Source of the DNA: JBBRYW01 sp038237235
GTDB lineage: Bacteria; Actinomycetota; Thermoleophilia; Gaiellales; Gaiellaceae
Direction: 5' to 3'
NCBI GenBank assembly: GCA_038237235.1
Contig: JBBRYW010000028.1
Location: 1 to 27,728 of the forward strand
Length of the DNA stretch: 27,728 bases
The notes under the pieces are model-generated. The model saw only the letters and a list, made by a program, of their open reading frames with translations, had not been told where the DNA came from and did no database searches. This document shows, in pieces, positions 1 to 6,248 of this stretch. Within the stretch, counting starts at the first letter, position 1. The number at the start of each line of letters is the position of its first letter. The position numbers and the translations under genes were made by a program.

Positions 1-2
1 AG

Positions 3-161
3 TTCTTCCACGCTCGAGACGACGGACTGCTCGACGTGCGACTGACGCGGAAGCTCATTCGCAGGCTCGACGAAGACGACCGGCTGATCTTCCGCCGCGG
101 CAGCTCCGACTGGGTCTGGATCCAGGCGGACGGGCCGGACGTTGCCTTTACGCAGCCGTGA
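3..161 (+). CDS. C-terminal end of a luciferase-domain (DUF5519)-like protein, partial
   Basis: The reading frame entering from the left edge is open for 52 codons and ends in TGA at 159-161; the start lies outside the window. The visible tail has the pattern FFHARDDGLLDVRLTR, then RRGSSDWVWIQ. That resembles the end of the small 'luciferase' domain family (DUF5519), where an F/H-x-H/R-xDG-x-L-D-V-RLTR stretch precedes a G-SDW motif. This is recognition of a pattern from memory, not an alignment, so the family call is moderate. That it is a real coding end is supported by GC-rich third positions and by the next gene beginning shortly after, with its own promoter-like hexamer. Confidence 0.5.
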   Translation, partial: FFHARDDGLLDVRLTRKLIRRLDEDDRLIFRRGSSDWVWIQADGPDVAFTQP

Positions 162-183
162 CAGGACGCTTACGTGACGGTGT

Positions 184-189
184 GATCCT
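184..189 (+). promoter_or_regulatory. Candidate -10 box GATCCT for leaderless start at 196
   Basis: GATCCT fits NANNNT and ends 6 nt before the GTG at 196. No Shine-Dalgarno sequence is visible in front of this GTG. The spacing matches the other leaderless candidates in the window, but the hexamer itself is weak. Confidence 0.4.
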
Positions 190-195
190 GCCCGC

Positions 196-1143
196 GTGAA
201 ACGAGTTGCGGTCCTCGCGGTCCTGACAGCGCTGTGCACCGGCGCGGGAACCTCACCGGCAAGTCGCTCCCTCGACGCGGCGAGCTGCTCGAGAACCTCG
301 GTCGGCTTCACGCCTCTCACCGATCTCGGAGCGGGGAAGTACCAGGGGCACGTCGGCGGCCTGTACCCGGCCGGGAAGAACGCGCCGCCGAACCAGTACG
401 CGAAGCAGGGGAAGGCGTACGTGAAGCTCGTGAAGCCACGCGGGGCAGACGGCGCACCGGCCGCGAGCGGAAAGGTCGTGCTGCTGTCGATCGGGATGTC
501 GAACACGACGAACGAGTTCTCGGCCTTCAAGAAGGCGGCCGACGCGGATCCACGGAAGGGCGCCGCTGTCGTGGTCGTCGACGGCGCGCAGGGCGGCCAG
601 GACGCGGAACACGTCAAGGATCCGAGCGGGAGCTACTGGCGGGTCGTCGACCAGCGGCTACGGGCGGCAGGCGCAACGGCCCAGCAGGTGCAAGTCGTCT
701 GGCTGAAGGAGGCGATCGCCCGCCCCACGGAGGAGTTCCCGGCCGACGCCAGGCGGCTCCAGGCAGACCTCCACGCCATCGTCGACGTGCTGCGCGGGCG
801 CTTCGCCAACCTCCGCCTCGTCTACACATCCAGCCGCACGTATGCCGGCTACGCGACGACACAGCTCAATCCGGAGCCGTACGCCTATCAGAGCGGCTTC
901 GCCGTCAAGTGGCTCGTGCAGGAGCGCATCGACAACAAGCTGAAGGGCCGACCCTGGCTCGGTTGGGGGCCGTACCTCTGGACGGATGGGACGAAGGGAA
1001 GAAGCGACGGTCTGACCTGGACGTGCCAGGACGTTCGGTCCGACGGCACGCACCCTTCGACGAGCGGCGCGCAGAAGGTCACCGACCTGCTGCTGCGCTT
1101 CTTCGAGACGAACGCGACGGCGAAGCCCTGGTTCGTCCGGTAG
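196..1143 (+). CDS. Secreted SGNH-hydrolase-like protein
   Basis: The 315-aa product starts at GTG with a short hydrophobic N-terminus preceded by Lys-Arg (residues 1-22), suggesting a Sec signal peptide and action outside the cell. The mature part has features of the SGNH/GDSL hydrolase fold: a strand followed by IGMSNTT (Ser102 as possible nucleophile, in place of GDS), a VDGAQGGQ loop near residue 130, and a C-terminal SDGTHPS block (Asp283, His286) in the usual place of the Asp-x-x-His dyad. Such enzymes are esterases or deacetylases of lipids or polysaccharides; the substrate cannot be told here. The Cys at residue 14 is not in a good lipobox. The hydrolase call is inferred from motif order; an uncharacterised secreted protein is the alternative. 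Confidence 0.6.
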   Translation: MKRVAVLAVLTALCTGAGTSPASRSLDAASCSRTSVGFTPLTDLGAGKYQGHVGGLYPAGKNAPPNQYAKQGKAYVKLVKPRGADGAPAASGKVVLLSIGMSNTTNEFSAFKKAADADPRKGAAVVVVDGAQGGQDAEHVKDPSGSYWRVVDQRLRAAGATAQQVQVVWLKEAIARPTEEFPADARRLQADLHAIVDVLRGRFANLRLVYTSSRTYAGYATTQLNPEPYAYQSGFAVKWLVQERIDNKLKGRPWLGWGPYLWTDGTKGRSDGLTWTCQDVRSDGTHPSTSGAQKVTDLLLRFFETNATAKPWFVR

Positions 1144-1187
1144 CTGTCGATATCCTGCCGTCGAGCAAGCAAGCGACGGAGGTCTCG

Positions 1188-1484
1188 ATGGGAATCCCGG
1201 TCAGCCTCATCCTGATCGCGGTGGGAGCGATCCTCACGTGGGCGGTCAATGCGCACACGAGCGGCATCAACATCCAGGCGGTCGGAGTGATCCTGATGGT
1301 TCTCGGCATCGTCGGTCTGCTGTTGACGATGCTCTTCTGGCAATCGTGGTGGGGACGCGGCTACGTCCGCAGGACGGCGTATGCGGACGACTACGCAGGC
1401 CCGCCGCGGCGCGCGTACTACCGGGGCAGGCGGCGGCGCACCGTCGTCGAGCAGGATGACGTCCCGCCCGACGCGCCGTACTGA
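1188..1484 (+). CDS. DUF6458 small membrane protein
   Basis: This 98-aa protein has two hydrophobic segments (about residues 4-20 and 30-50) separated by NAHTSGINIQ, then WQSWWGRG and a basic, tyrosine-rich tail. The pattern G-I-x-V-S-x-L-I-A-x-GAIL-W-AVNAHTSGI followed by G-x-ILM is what I know as DUF6458, a small actinobacterial membrane family of unknown function. The ATG is chosen because CGGAGG lies 6 nt upstream, one of the few clear Shine-Dalgarno sequences in the window. Upstream extension in this frame would run through the preceding gene and is not credible. It is 44 nt downstream of the SGNH-like gene and may be cotranscribed with it. Confidence 0.8.
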   Translation: MGIPVSLILIAVGAILTWAVNAHTSGINIQAVGVILMVLGIVGLLLTMLFWQSWWGRGYVRRTAYADDYAGPPRRAYYRGRRRRTVVEQDDVPPDAPY

Positions 1485-1500
1485 CCCGCCGGGCTGCCTT

Positions 1501-2430
1501 TTATCCGTTCGAGCCGTTCCGGCCTGGTATCAGGCGGCCGAACGTGTCGCCGGCGATGTAGCCGGCGAGCTTCGGGTTCTCCTGCAGGCGGCGCAGCGAG
1601 TACGCGTACCAGTGCCGGCCGTACGGGACGTAGATGCGTAGGCGCCGGCCCTCGCGGACGAGCGCGTCGCCGATGCCCCCGCGCACGCCGAGCAGCATCT
1701 GGAACTCGTACTCGCTCGGCGCCCGTGCGTGCTCGCTGACGAGCTGCCGCGCCCTCGCGATCAGGACGTCGTCGTGCGTCGCGATTCCGACGTAGCAGCC
1801 GGCACCCAGCAGCTCTCGGAGCGCGAGGGTGAAATTGTGGCGCACCTCCTCGAATCCCTGGAACCCGACCTGCGGCGGCTCGACGTAGATGCCTTTGCAG
1901 AGCCGGACGTTCGGGCGAAGCGCCGCGAGAGAGCGCACGTCGTCGACCGTGCGGCGCAGGTGCGCCTGGAGCACGATGCCCACGTTCTGGTGCCCAGCCT
2001 CGCGCAGCTCGCGGTAGAGCCGGAGCGTGTCGTCCGTGCAGCTCGAGTCCTCCATGTCGATCCGGACGAAGTTGCTGCTACCAGCCGCGCGGCGAAGCAC
2101 GAGCTCGAGGTTCTCGCGACAGAGCTCGTAGCCGAGCTTGAGGCCGAGCGCCGTCAGCTTGACGCTGACGTTCGAGTCGAGGTGACGGCGCTCGATCGTC
2201 CCGAACACGTCCTCGTACTCGCAGGCGATCGCGCGCGCCTCGTCGGGCCGGGTGATCTCCTCCCCGAGCACGTCGATCGTGGCCAGCTTGTCCCGCGCGT
2301 TCAGCCCCTTGACGACGCGGCAGGCGTCGGCTAGCTCGGCTCCCGCGATGTAACGACCCGAGATCCTGCGGACGACGGGCCTGGGGACGGCGGGGAGCAG
2401 ACGAACGATCGCTCGGTCGAGCAGGGTCAC
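1501..2430 (-). CDS. Proline dehydrogenase (monofunctional)
   Basis: The 309-aa protein is a stand-alone FAD-dependent proline dehydrogenase, which oxidises proline to delta-1-pyrroline-5-carboxylate at the membrane face. Family landmarks are visible: SVKLTALG (about 88-95), RIDMEDS (about 122-128), RLCKGIYVEP, a YEFQMLLGVR block and the substrate-binding YVPYGRHWYAYSLRRLQENP near the C-terminus, where paired arginines hold the carboxylate. The usual RLVKGAY is RLCKGIY here. Length is typical of the monofunctional bacterial enzyme. The start is GTG at 2430, 6 nt after the stop of the upstream 97-aa gene, so the two are probably translated from one message. No pyrroline-5-carboxylate dehydrogenase gene is in the window, so the second step must be encoded elsewhere. 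Confidence 0.93.
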   Translation of the reverse strand: MTLLDRAIVRLLPAVPRPVVRRISGRYIAGAELADACRVVKGLNARDKLATIDVLGEEITRPDEARAIACEYEDVFGTIERRHLDSNVSVKLTALGLKLGYELCRENLELVLRRAAGSSNFVRIDMEDSSCTDDTLRLYRELREAGHQNVGIVLQAHLRRTVDDVRSLAALRPNVRLCKGIYVEPPQVGFQGFEEVRHNFTLALRELLGAGCYVGIATHDDVLIARARQLVSEHARAPSEYEFQMLLGVRGGIGDALVREGRRLRIYVPYGRHWYAYSLRRLQENPKLAGYIAGDTFGRLIPGRNGSNG

Positions 2431-2436
2431 GGCCTG

Positions 2437-2730
2437 CTACGTCCCCCTCATGAACCCCTGGCGCGCGGCGCTGACGAGCCCGACCGCCTCGGGAAACAGA
2501 ATCCGCATCGCGTCGCGCAGCGCGATCGCCTGCTCGTCCGGGCCGCCGCTGGCCGTGATCTGGCCGAGTGCGGCGCCGGCGAGCTCCACCGCGGTGTTCA
2601 GCGTCAGCGTCGCGAACTGCTCGCGCTGGGCCTCCTGCACGGACTCGGCCTGGCGGGCCGCGAACTCCTGCAGGCTCTTCATCAGGTCCTCCGGGTCGCC
2701 GCCGAAGGGAAATCCAAAGCCGCCCTCCAT
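2437..2730 (-). CDS. 97-aa hypothetical protein in proline dehydrogenase operon
   Basis: I do not recognise a characterised family. The product is 97 aa, starts MEGGFGFPFGGDPEDLMKSL, and continues as an amphipathic, apparently all-helical protein rich in Ala, Glu and Gln; no signal peptide or membrane segment is seen. The ATG start is 17 nt after the stop of the alpha/beta hydrolase gene, with a GAGAGGAG stretch upstream, and the stop is 6 nt before the proline dehydrogenase GTG. The tight packing argues for a real gene in the same operon. The glycine/phenylalanine-rich N-terminus followed by helices is reminiscent of small actinobacterial regulators or adaptors, but no function can be assigned. 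Confidence 0.75.
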   Translation of the reverse strand: MEGGFGFPFGGDPEDLMKSLQEFAARQAESVQEAQREQFATLTLNTAVELAGAALGQITASGGPDEQAIALRDAMRILFPEAVGLVSAARQGFMRGT

Positions 2731-2747
2731 CGCTTTGTACGCTCCTC

Positions 2748-3575
2748 TCAGTCGCTGTCTGCCAGGAAGTCCAGCACAAGGCGGTTGAACTCCGTCGGGC
2801 ACTCCATGTTCGGCACGTGCGCAGCGCAGGGGATGACAACCCTGCGCGCGCCGGGGATGCCAACCTCGAGTCTCTCCGCGATCCGAAGCATGTCGGGCAC
2901 GTCCAGCTCTCCCACGACGATCAACGTGGGAGTTTGCACCTCCGCGAGCCTCACGCTTGCCGGCGGGTCGAGCTGCATTGGCGGCCCAGGAGGAGGCGTA
3001 CGCTCGTAGGCCGCCACCTGGGTCCGAAACGCCTGGAGCTGCATGTCGTGGACGCGCCGGCGAACGGCCGGGTCGACCTCTCCGGGCGCGCGAGACGGGC
3101 CGTCCACCCACGTGCGGAGGTTCAGCTCGGTCGCACGCTCGAGATCGCCCGCCTCGAGCGCTTCCTCCTCCGCGCGACCGAATCGCTCGACCTCCTCCGA
3201 CCACTCGTGATCGGGGAGACCGGGCGCCACCAGCACCAGACGGCTCACGAGCTCAGGGTGGAGCAGCGCAAACTGCAGGGAGACGCTTCCGCCCATGGAC
3301 ACCCCCACGAGCGAAGCGCGCTCCAGCCCCGCGACGAGCATGAGCTGCCGCAGATCGTCGACGTGGGAGTACGGGCCAGAAGGGAGTTGCGAGCGCCCGA
3401 AGCCGCGCAGGTCGTAGCGGAGCACGCGGTGCCGGGCGGCAAAGACGTCGAACTGGTCGTCCCACGAGCGCGAGTCTCCGACGCCAACATGGCAGAGCGC
3501 GAGCGCCGGCCCATCTCCGGCCACTTCGTAGAAGAGCCGGGCTCCGTCTACTTCGGCGAAGCCCGAGCCCGTCAT
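2748..3575 (-). CDS. Alpha/beta hydrolase
   Basis: The 275-aa cytoplasmic protein has the alpha/beta hydrolase fold. The nucleophile elbow is GVSMGG with Ser93. The acid is likely Asp225 in VVGELDVPDM, and the base His253 in CAAHVPNME. The loop after strand 3 reads LCHVGVGDSRSW, where the common HG oxyanion-hole pair is replaced by HV, and the DLRGFGRS motif follows. The overall pattern is that of the 3-oxoadipate enol-lactonase/haloperoxidase-like group, but substrate cannot be deduced. Its ATG overlaps the TGA of the DUF1707 gene by 4 nt (3572-3575), indicating translational coupling, and it lies in the operon that ends with proline dehydrogenase. Confidence 0.88.
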   Translation of the reverse strand: MTGSGFAEVDGARLFYEVAGDGPALALCHVGVGDSRSWDDQFDVFAARHRVLRYDLRGFGRSQLPSGPYSHVDDLRQLMLVAGLERASLVGVSMGGSVSLQFALLHPELVSRLVLVAPGLPDHEWSEEVERFGRAEEEALEAGDLERATELNLRTWVDGPSRAPGEVDPAVRRRVHDMQLQAFRTQVAAYERTPPPGPPMQLDPPASVRLAEVQTPTLIVVGELDVPDMLRIAERLEVGIPGARRVVIPCAAHVPNMECPTEFNRLVLDFLADSD

Positions 3576-4201
3576 CCCCTCGCGGGAAGAGCCGGCCTCT
3601 CGTCGGCGTCCAGGCTCCGGGGCCTACTCCTCACGTCGACCCCGCCCATGAGGGTGAAGGCACGCACGCGGACGAGCGGTGAGCCATAGAGCCGAGGGAC
3701 GTCCCGAACGCGATTGCTCTTGCCGCCCATGACTGTCAAACCCGTCAGCTCGACATCGACACCCTCCGGCACCGTGATCTGGATTCCGCCCATGATCGCG
3801 ACCGCGATGATCTCGATCTCTGAGCCGACAATCTCGGCCGAGCGCAGGTCGAGATCGATTCCGCCCATCACCGCAATCGCCGTCGTCCGCTCCTCGATCC
3901 GCCACCGCCCCTTGCGCTCGATGCCGCTCATGACCGCGATGGAGTGCCGCGTCGGGCGTCGTCCAGGGCGGTCGGCCGTGGGCTCCGGCGTCTTTGCGGG
4001 CAGGTCGCGCGTCAGCTCGTCGAGCTCGCCGAGCGTACGTGACGCATAGGCAGCATCCACCCGCTCGGAGAATTCCTCGAGCGTCAGCCGTCCCTCGCCG
4101 AGATGGTCGCGGAGCAGAGTCGCGACGCGGTCGCGGTCGGCATCCGCTGCCCTGAGGTCGGGTAACCGAGACTCGTCCACTGGCTCATTCTCGCGAATCA
4201 T
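3572..4201 (-). CDS. DUF1707 protein with LiaF-like repeated MGG domain
   Basis: The 209-aa protein has an N-terminal DUF1707 domain (about residues 14-68, beginning LRAADADRDRVATLLRDHL), a short Pro-rich linker, then a beta-rich region like the C-terminal domain of LiaF (DUF2154-type). That region contains five copies of a [A/T]-[V/I/L]-M-x-G motif at Met91, 112, 137, 158 and 185, spaced 21-27 residues, consistent with a repeated beta-coil structure. DUF1707 proteins are mostly actinobacterial. LiaF in Firmicutes inhibits the envelope-stress kinase LiaS, but no membrane segment or LiaRS pair is seen here, so a stress role is only a suggestion. The start and stop overlap both neighbours by 4 nt (ATGA). 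Confidence 0.88.
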   Translation of the reverse strand: MIRENEPVDESRLPDLRAADADRDRVATLLRDHLGEGRLTLEEFSERVDAAYASRTLGELDELTRDLPAKTPEPTADRPGRRPTRHSIAVMSGIERKGRWRIEERTTAIAVMGGIDLDLRSAEIVGSEIEIIAVAIMGGIQITVPEGVDVELTGLTVMGGKSNRVRDVPRLYGSPLVRVRAFTLMGGVDVRSRPRSLDADERPALPARG

Positions 4202-4764
4202 GTCAGCGGCTGCTTGTAGGCTCGCTCGACCTCGACCGTGAGTGATTCGACTGCGGCGAAAGCGGCCTTCATCCCCTCGGCGAACGGCGAGGGGCCGCCG
4301 TCGCCGAGCGTCTGCTCAACGCGTCGGGTGGCCTTCTCGACGGCTTCGAGGTGGTCGGGTGAGGCGACGCGGGGGGACGCGCCGACCACGCGTTGAAGCT
4401 CGAGAACGGCAGCCTCGGCCTCCTCGATCCCCTGCGGATGCTCGGTGATTCGAAGCGCGACGAGCTGAGCCAGAAGCTCGTCGAGGTCGCCTCCCACGGC
4501 CGCCTCCTCGGCGAACTCGCACAGTGCTGCGATCGAGACGGCGTCCCGCACGGTCGCTCGGCGCTGGACGGGACGGCCCGCCGCGTCGAGGGCCAGCCAG
4601 GAGCGCTCCTCTTGCGGCCCGGCGAAGGCGCACACGTAGATCCGCTCGCCGCCGTGAGCCTCCGCGGGCAGCACGCCCTCCACCGCTTCCGTGCCCGTCG
4701 CAAAGGCGGCCGCCGCGGCGGCGATCCGCCGCAGATCGTCATCGAGAGCCACCGCTTCCAGCAT
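4198..4764 (-). CDS. 188-aa hypothetical protein, first gene of the proline dehydrogenase operon
   Basis: I do not recognise a characterised family. The product is 188 aa, soluble, acidic and Ala-rich, with a central stretch (GERIYVCAFAGPQEERSWLALDAAGRPV) that looks like paired beta strands flanked by helices. No signal peptide or membrane segment is visible. The ATG at 4764 is chosen because upstream sequence in this frame (to 4965) lies inside the divergent methyltransferase gene and is low-quality Arg/Pro-rich translation. The start has no clear Shine-Dalgarno sequence and is only 11 nt from the divergent GTG at 4776, so its promoter must lie within that neighbour. Its TGA overlaps the DUF1707 start by 4 nt. 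Confidence 0.75.
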   Translation of the reverse strand: MLEAVALDDDLRRIAAAAAAFATGTEAVEGVLPAEAHGGERIYVCAFAGPQEERSWLALDAAGRPVQRRATVRDAVSIAALCEFAEEAAVGGDLDELLAQLVALRITEHPQGIEEAEAAVLELQRVVGASPRVASPDHLEAVEKATRRVEQTLGDGGPSPFAEGMKAAFAAVESLTVEVERAYKQPLT

Positions 4765-4769
4765 AGACT
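4764..4769 (+). promoter_or_regulatory. -10 box TAGACT for the leaderless methyltransferase gene
   Basis: TAGACT ends 6 nt before the GTG at 4776, the expected place of the transcription start. Its first base is also the first base (complement) of the ATG of the divergent gene at 4764, so promoter and opposing start codon share sequence. The same hexamer and spacing recur at 13064-13069. Confidence 0.65.
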
Positions 4770-4775
4770 CGGCCG

Positions 4776-5495
4776 GTGGGAGCGACGCCTCGGACGCAGC
4801 ACGCGCGCGCGCTGTTCGCGCCTCTCGGCGACTCGTACGACCGCTATTCACGGCTGCTCTCGTTTGGCCAGGACCCGCGGTGGCGGCGTTTTCTCGTCTC
4901 CCGGGTCGAGGCTGAACCAGGTGACGAGATCCTGGACGTCGCGACCGGGACGGCCGCGGTCGCAATCGAGCTCGTCCGGCAGCACGGATGCTCGGTGGTC
5001 GGGCTCGACGGAAGCGCGGACATGCTCGCCGCGGGCAACGAGCGGGTGGCGCAACTCGGGTTCTCCCCCCACGTCCGTCTCGTGCGGGGCCGAGCCGAGC
5101 AGCTTCCCTTCGAGGACGGCTCGTTCAACGCCCTCACGTTCACGTACCTGCTTCGCTACGTCGACGACCCGCCGGCGACGCTCCGTGAGCTTGTGCGAGT
5201 CGTACGGCCGGGCGGGACGATCGCGGGGCTCGAGTTCGGGGTGCCGCCGCAGCCCTGGCGCGCGGCCTGGGAGCTCTACGTGCGGGTCGGGCTCCCGGGT
5301 GCCGGCCGCGTCATCTCGCCCGGCTGGCACGACGTCGGCCGCTTCCTCGGGCCCAGCATCCGGGAGTTCTACGCCCGCTACCCGCTGGGCCTGCAGCGCG
5401 AGCTGTGGCGTCGAGCCAGGATCGAGGACGTCCGCCAGAAGCGGTTGAGCCTCGGCGGCGGGGTCGTCACGTGGGGTCGGAAGCGTGCGAACTGA
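4776..5495 (+). CDS. menG: UbiE/MenG-type SAM-dependent methyltransferase
   Basis: The 239-aa class I methyltransferase matches the UbiE/MenG pattern: FAPLGDSYDRYSRLLSFGQDPRWRR at the N-terminus (family FDxxAxxYDxxNxxLSFG), motif I LDVATGTAAVAIEL, VVGLDGSADML, the AEQLPFEDGSFNALTFTYLLRYV block, and LVRVVRPGG. In menaquinone synthesis this enzyme methylates demethylmenaquinone. The glycine-rich loop is GTAAVA rather than GTGD-A, and PFEDGSFN and FTYLLRYV are slightly off the classical form, so a related quinone or small-molecule methyltransferase is possible. It starts at GTG 4776, directly downstream of a -10 box. The UbiA-like gene overlaps its end by 11 nt, supporting a prenyl-quinone role. 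Confidence 0.82.
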   Translation: MGATPRTQHARALFAPLGDSYDRYSRLLSFGQDPRWRRFLVSRVEAEPGDEILDVATGTAAVAIELVRQHGCSVVGLDGSADMLAAGNERVAQLGFSPHVRLVRGRAEQLPFEDGSFNALTFTYLLRYVDDPPATLRELVRVVRPGGTIAGLEFGVPPQPWRAAWELYVRVGLPGAGRVISPGWHDVGRFLGPSIREFYARYPLGLQRELWRRARIEDVRQKRLSLGGGVVTWGRKRAN

Positions 5496-6216
5496 CACCC
5501 GACCCGCGTGGTATGCGCTGCAGTCCGGCGGCTGGCGGGACTATGTCACCCTTCTTCACCCACCCTGGACGCTGTGGCACCTGAGCTTCGTCGTTGCCGG
5601 TGCAGCACTGGCGCCTGACCTGCGCCTCTCTCGCCTCACGTGGACGCTGCTCGCCTTCTTCCTCGCGATGGGGGTGGGAGCCCATGCACTCGACGAGCTG
5701 AAAGGGCGGCCCCTCCGAACCCGAATTCCGGCCTCAGTGCTCGTCGGGCTCGCAGCCGCCTCGATCGCCGGGGCCGTCGTGATCGGCATCGGCGCGGCCC
5801 TCGCCTGGAACCGCTGGCTACTGGCATTCGTCCCGGTGGGAGCCTTCTTCGTGGTCGCGTACAACCTCGAACTCTTTGGCGGGCGTTTCCACGGCCCTTT
5901 GTCCTTCGCGCTCGCCTGGGGAGCCTTCCCGGTGCTGACTGCGTACTTCGCGACGGCTGAGCGCTTGACGGGCGCAGCCGTCGCCGCCGCCGCCTTCGCC
6001 GCGCTGCTCTCCCTCGTTCAGCAGACCCTCTCGAGCCAGGTGCGAAAGGTGCGGCGCCGGGTCGTGAGGGCGTACGGGACGATCGAGCTCGACGACGGGA
6101 GCTCGGAGCCCGTCACGGTCGCGACCTTCGTCGAGGCGCCGGAGCGCGGGCTCCAGCTCCTCGCCGCCGCCAGCATCGTCCTCTCGGTCGCACTCCTCCT
6201 CCGCCACCTTACGTAG
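5485..6216 (+). CDS. UbiA-like polytopic membrane protein with degenerate prenyltransferase motifs
   Basis: The 243-aa protein has about seven or eight hydrophobic helices. After the second helix it has MGVGAHALDELKGRPLRTRIP (about residues 62-82), which sits where UbiA-family prenyltransferases have NDxxDxxxD followed by R-P-L. Here Asn-Asp is replaced by Ala66-His67 and only Asp70 remains; no second Asp-rich motif is seen in the later loop, where QQTLSSQVRKVRRR occurs. UbiA enzymes join a polyprenyl chain to an aromatic ring using Mg-diphosphate bound by these aspartates. This copy may therefore be inactive, altered in chemistry, or only structurally related. The GTG at 5485 overlaps the methyltransferase gene by 11 nt, so the two are coupled. 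Confidence 0.65.
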   Translation: MRTDTRPAWYALQSGGWRDYVTLLHPPWTLWHLSFVVAGAALAPDLRLSRLTWTLLAFFLAMGVGAHALDELKGRPLRTRIPASVLVGLAAASIAGAVVIGIGAALAWNRWLLAFVPVGAFFVVAYNLELFGGRFHGPLSFALAWGAFPVLTAYFATAERLTGAAVAAAAFAALLSLVQQTLSSQVRKVRRRVVRAYGTIELDDGSSEPVTVATFVEAPERGLQLLAAASIVLSVALLLRHLT

Positions 6217-6235
6217 CGCTCCGTCCCAGGAGCAC

Positions 6236-6241
6236 TAGCAT
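6236..6241 (+). promoter_or_regulatory. -10 box TAGCAT upstream of the coiled-coil gene
   Basis: TAGCAT ends 7 nt before the second of two tandem GTG codons (6246 and 6249). The distance favours a leaderless start at 6249. No Shine-Dalgarno sequence is present. Confidence 0.55.
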
Positions 6242-6248
6242 TCACGTG

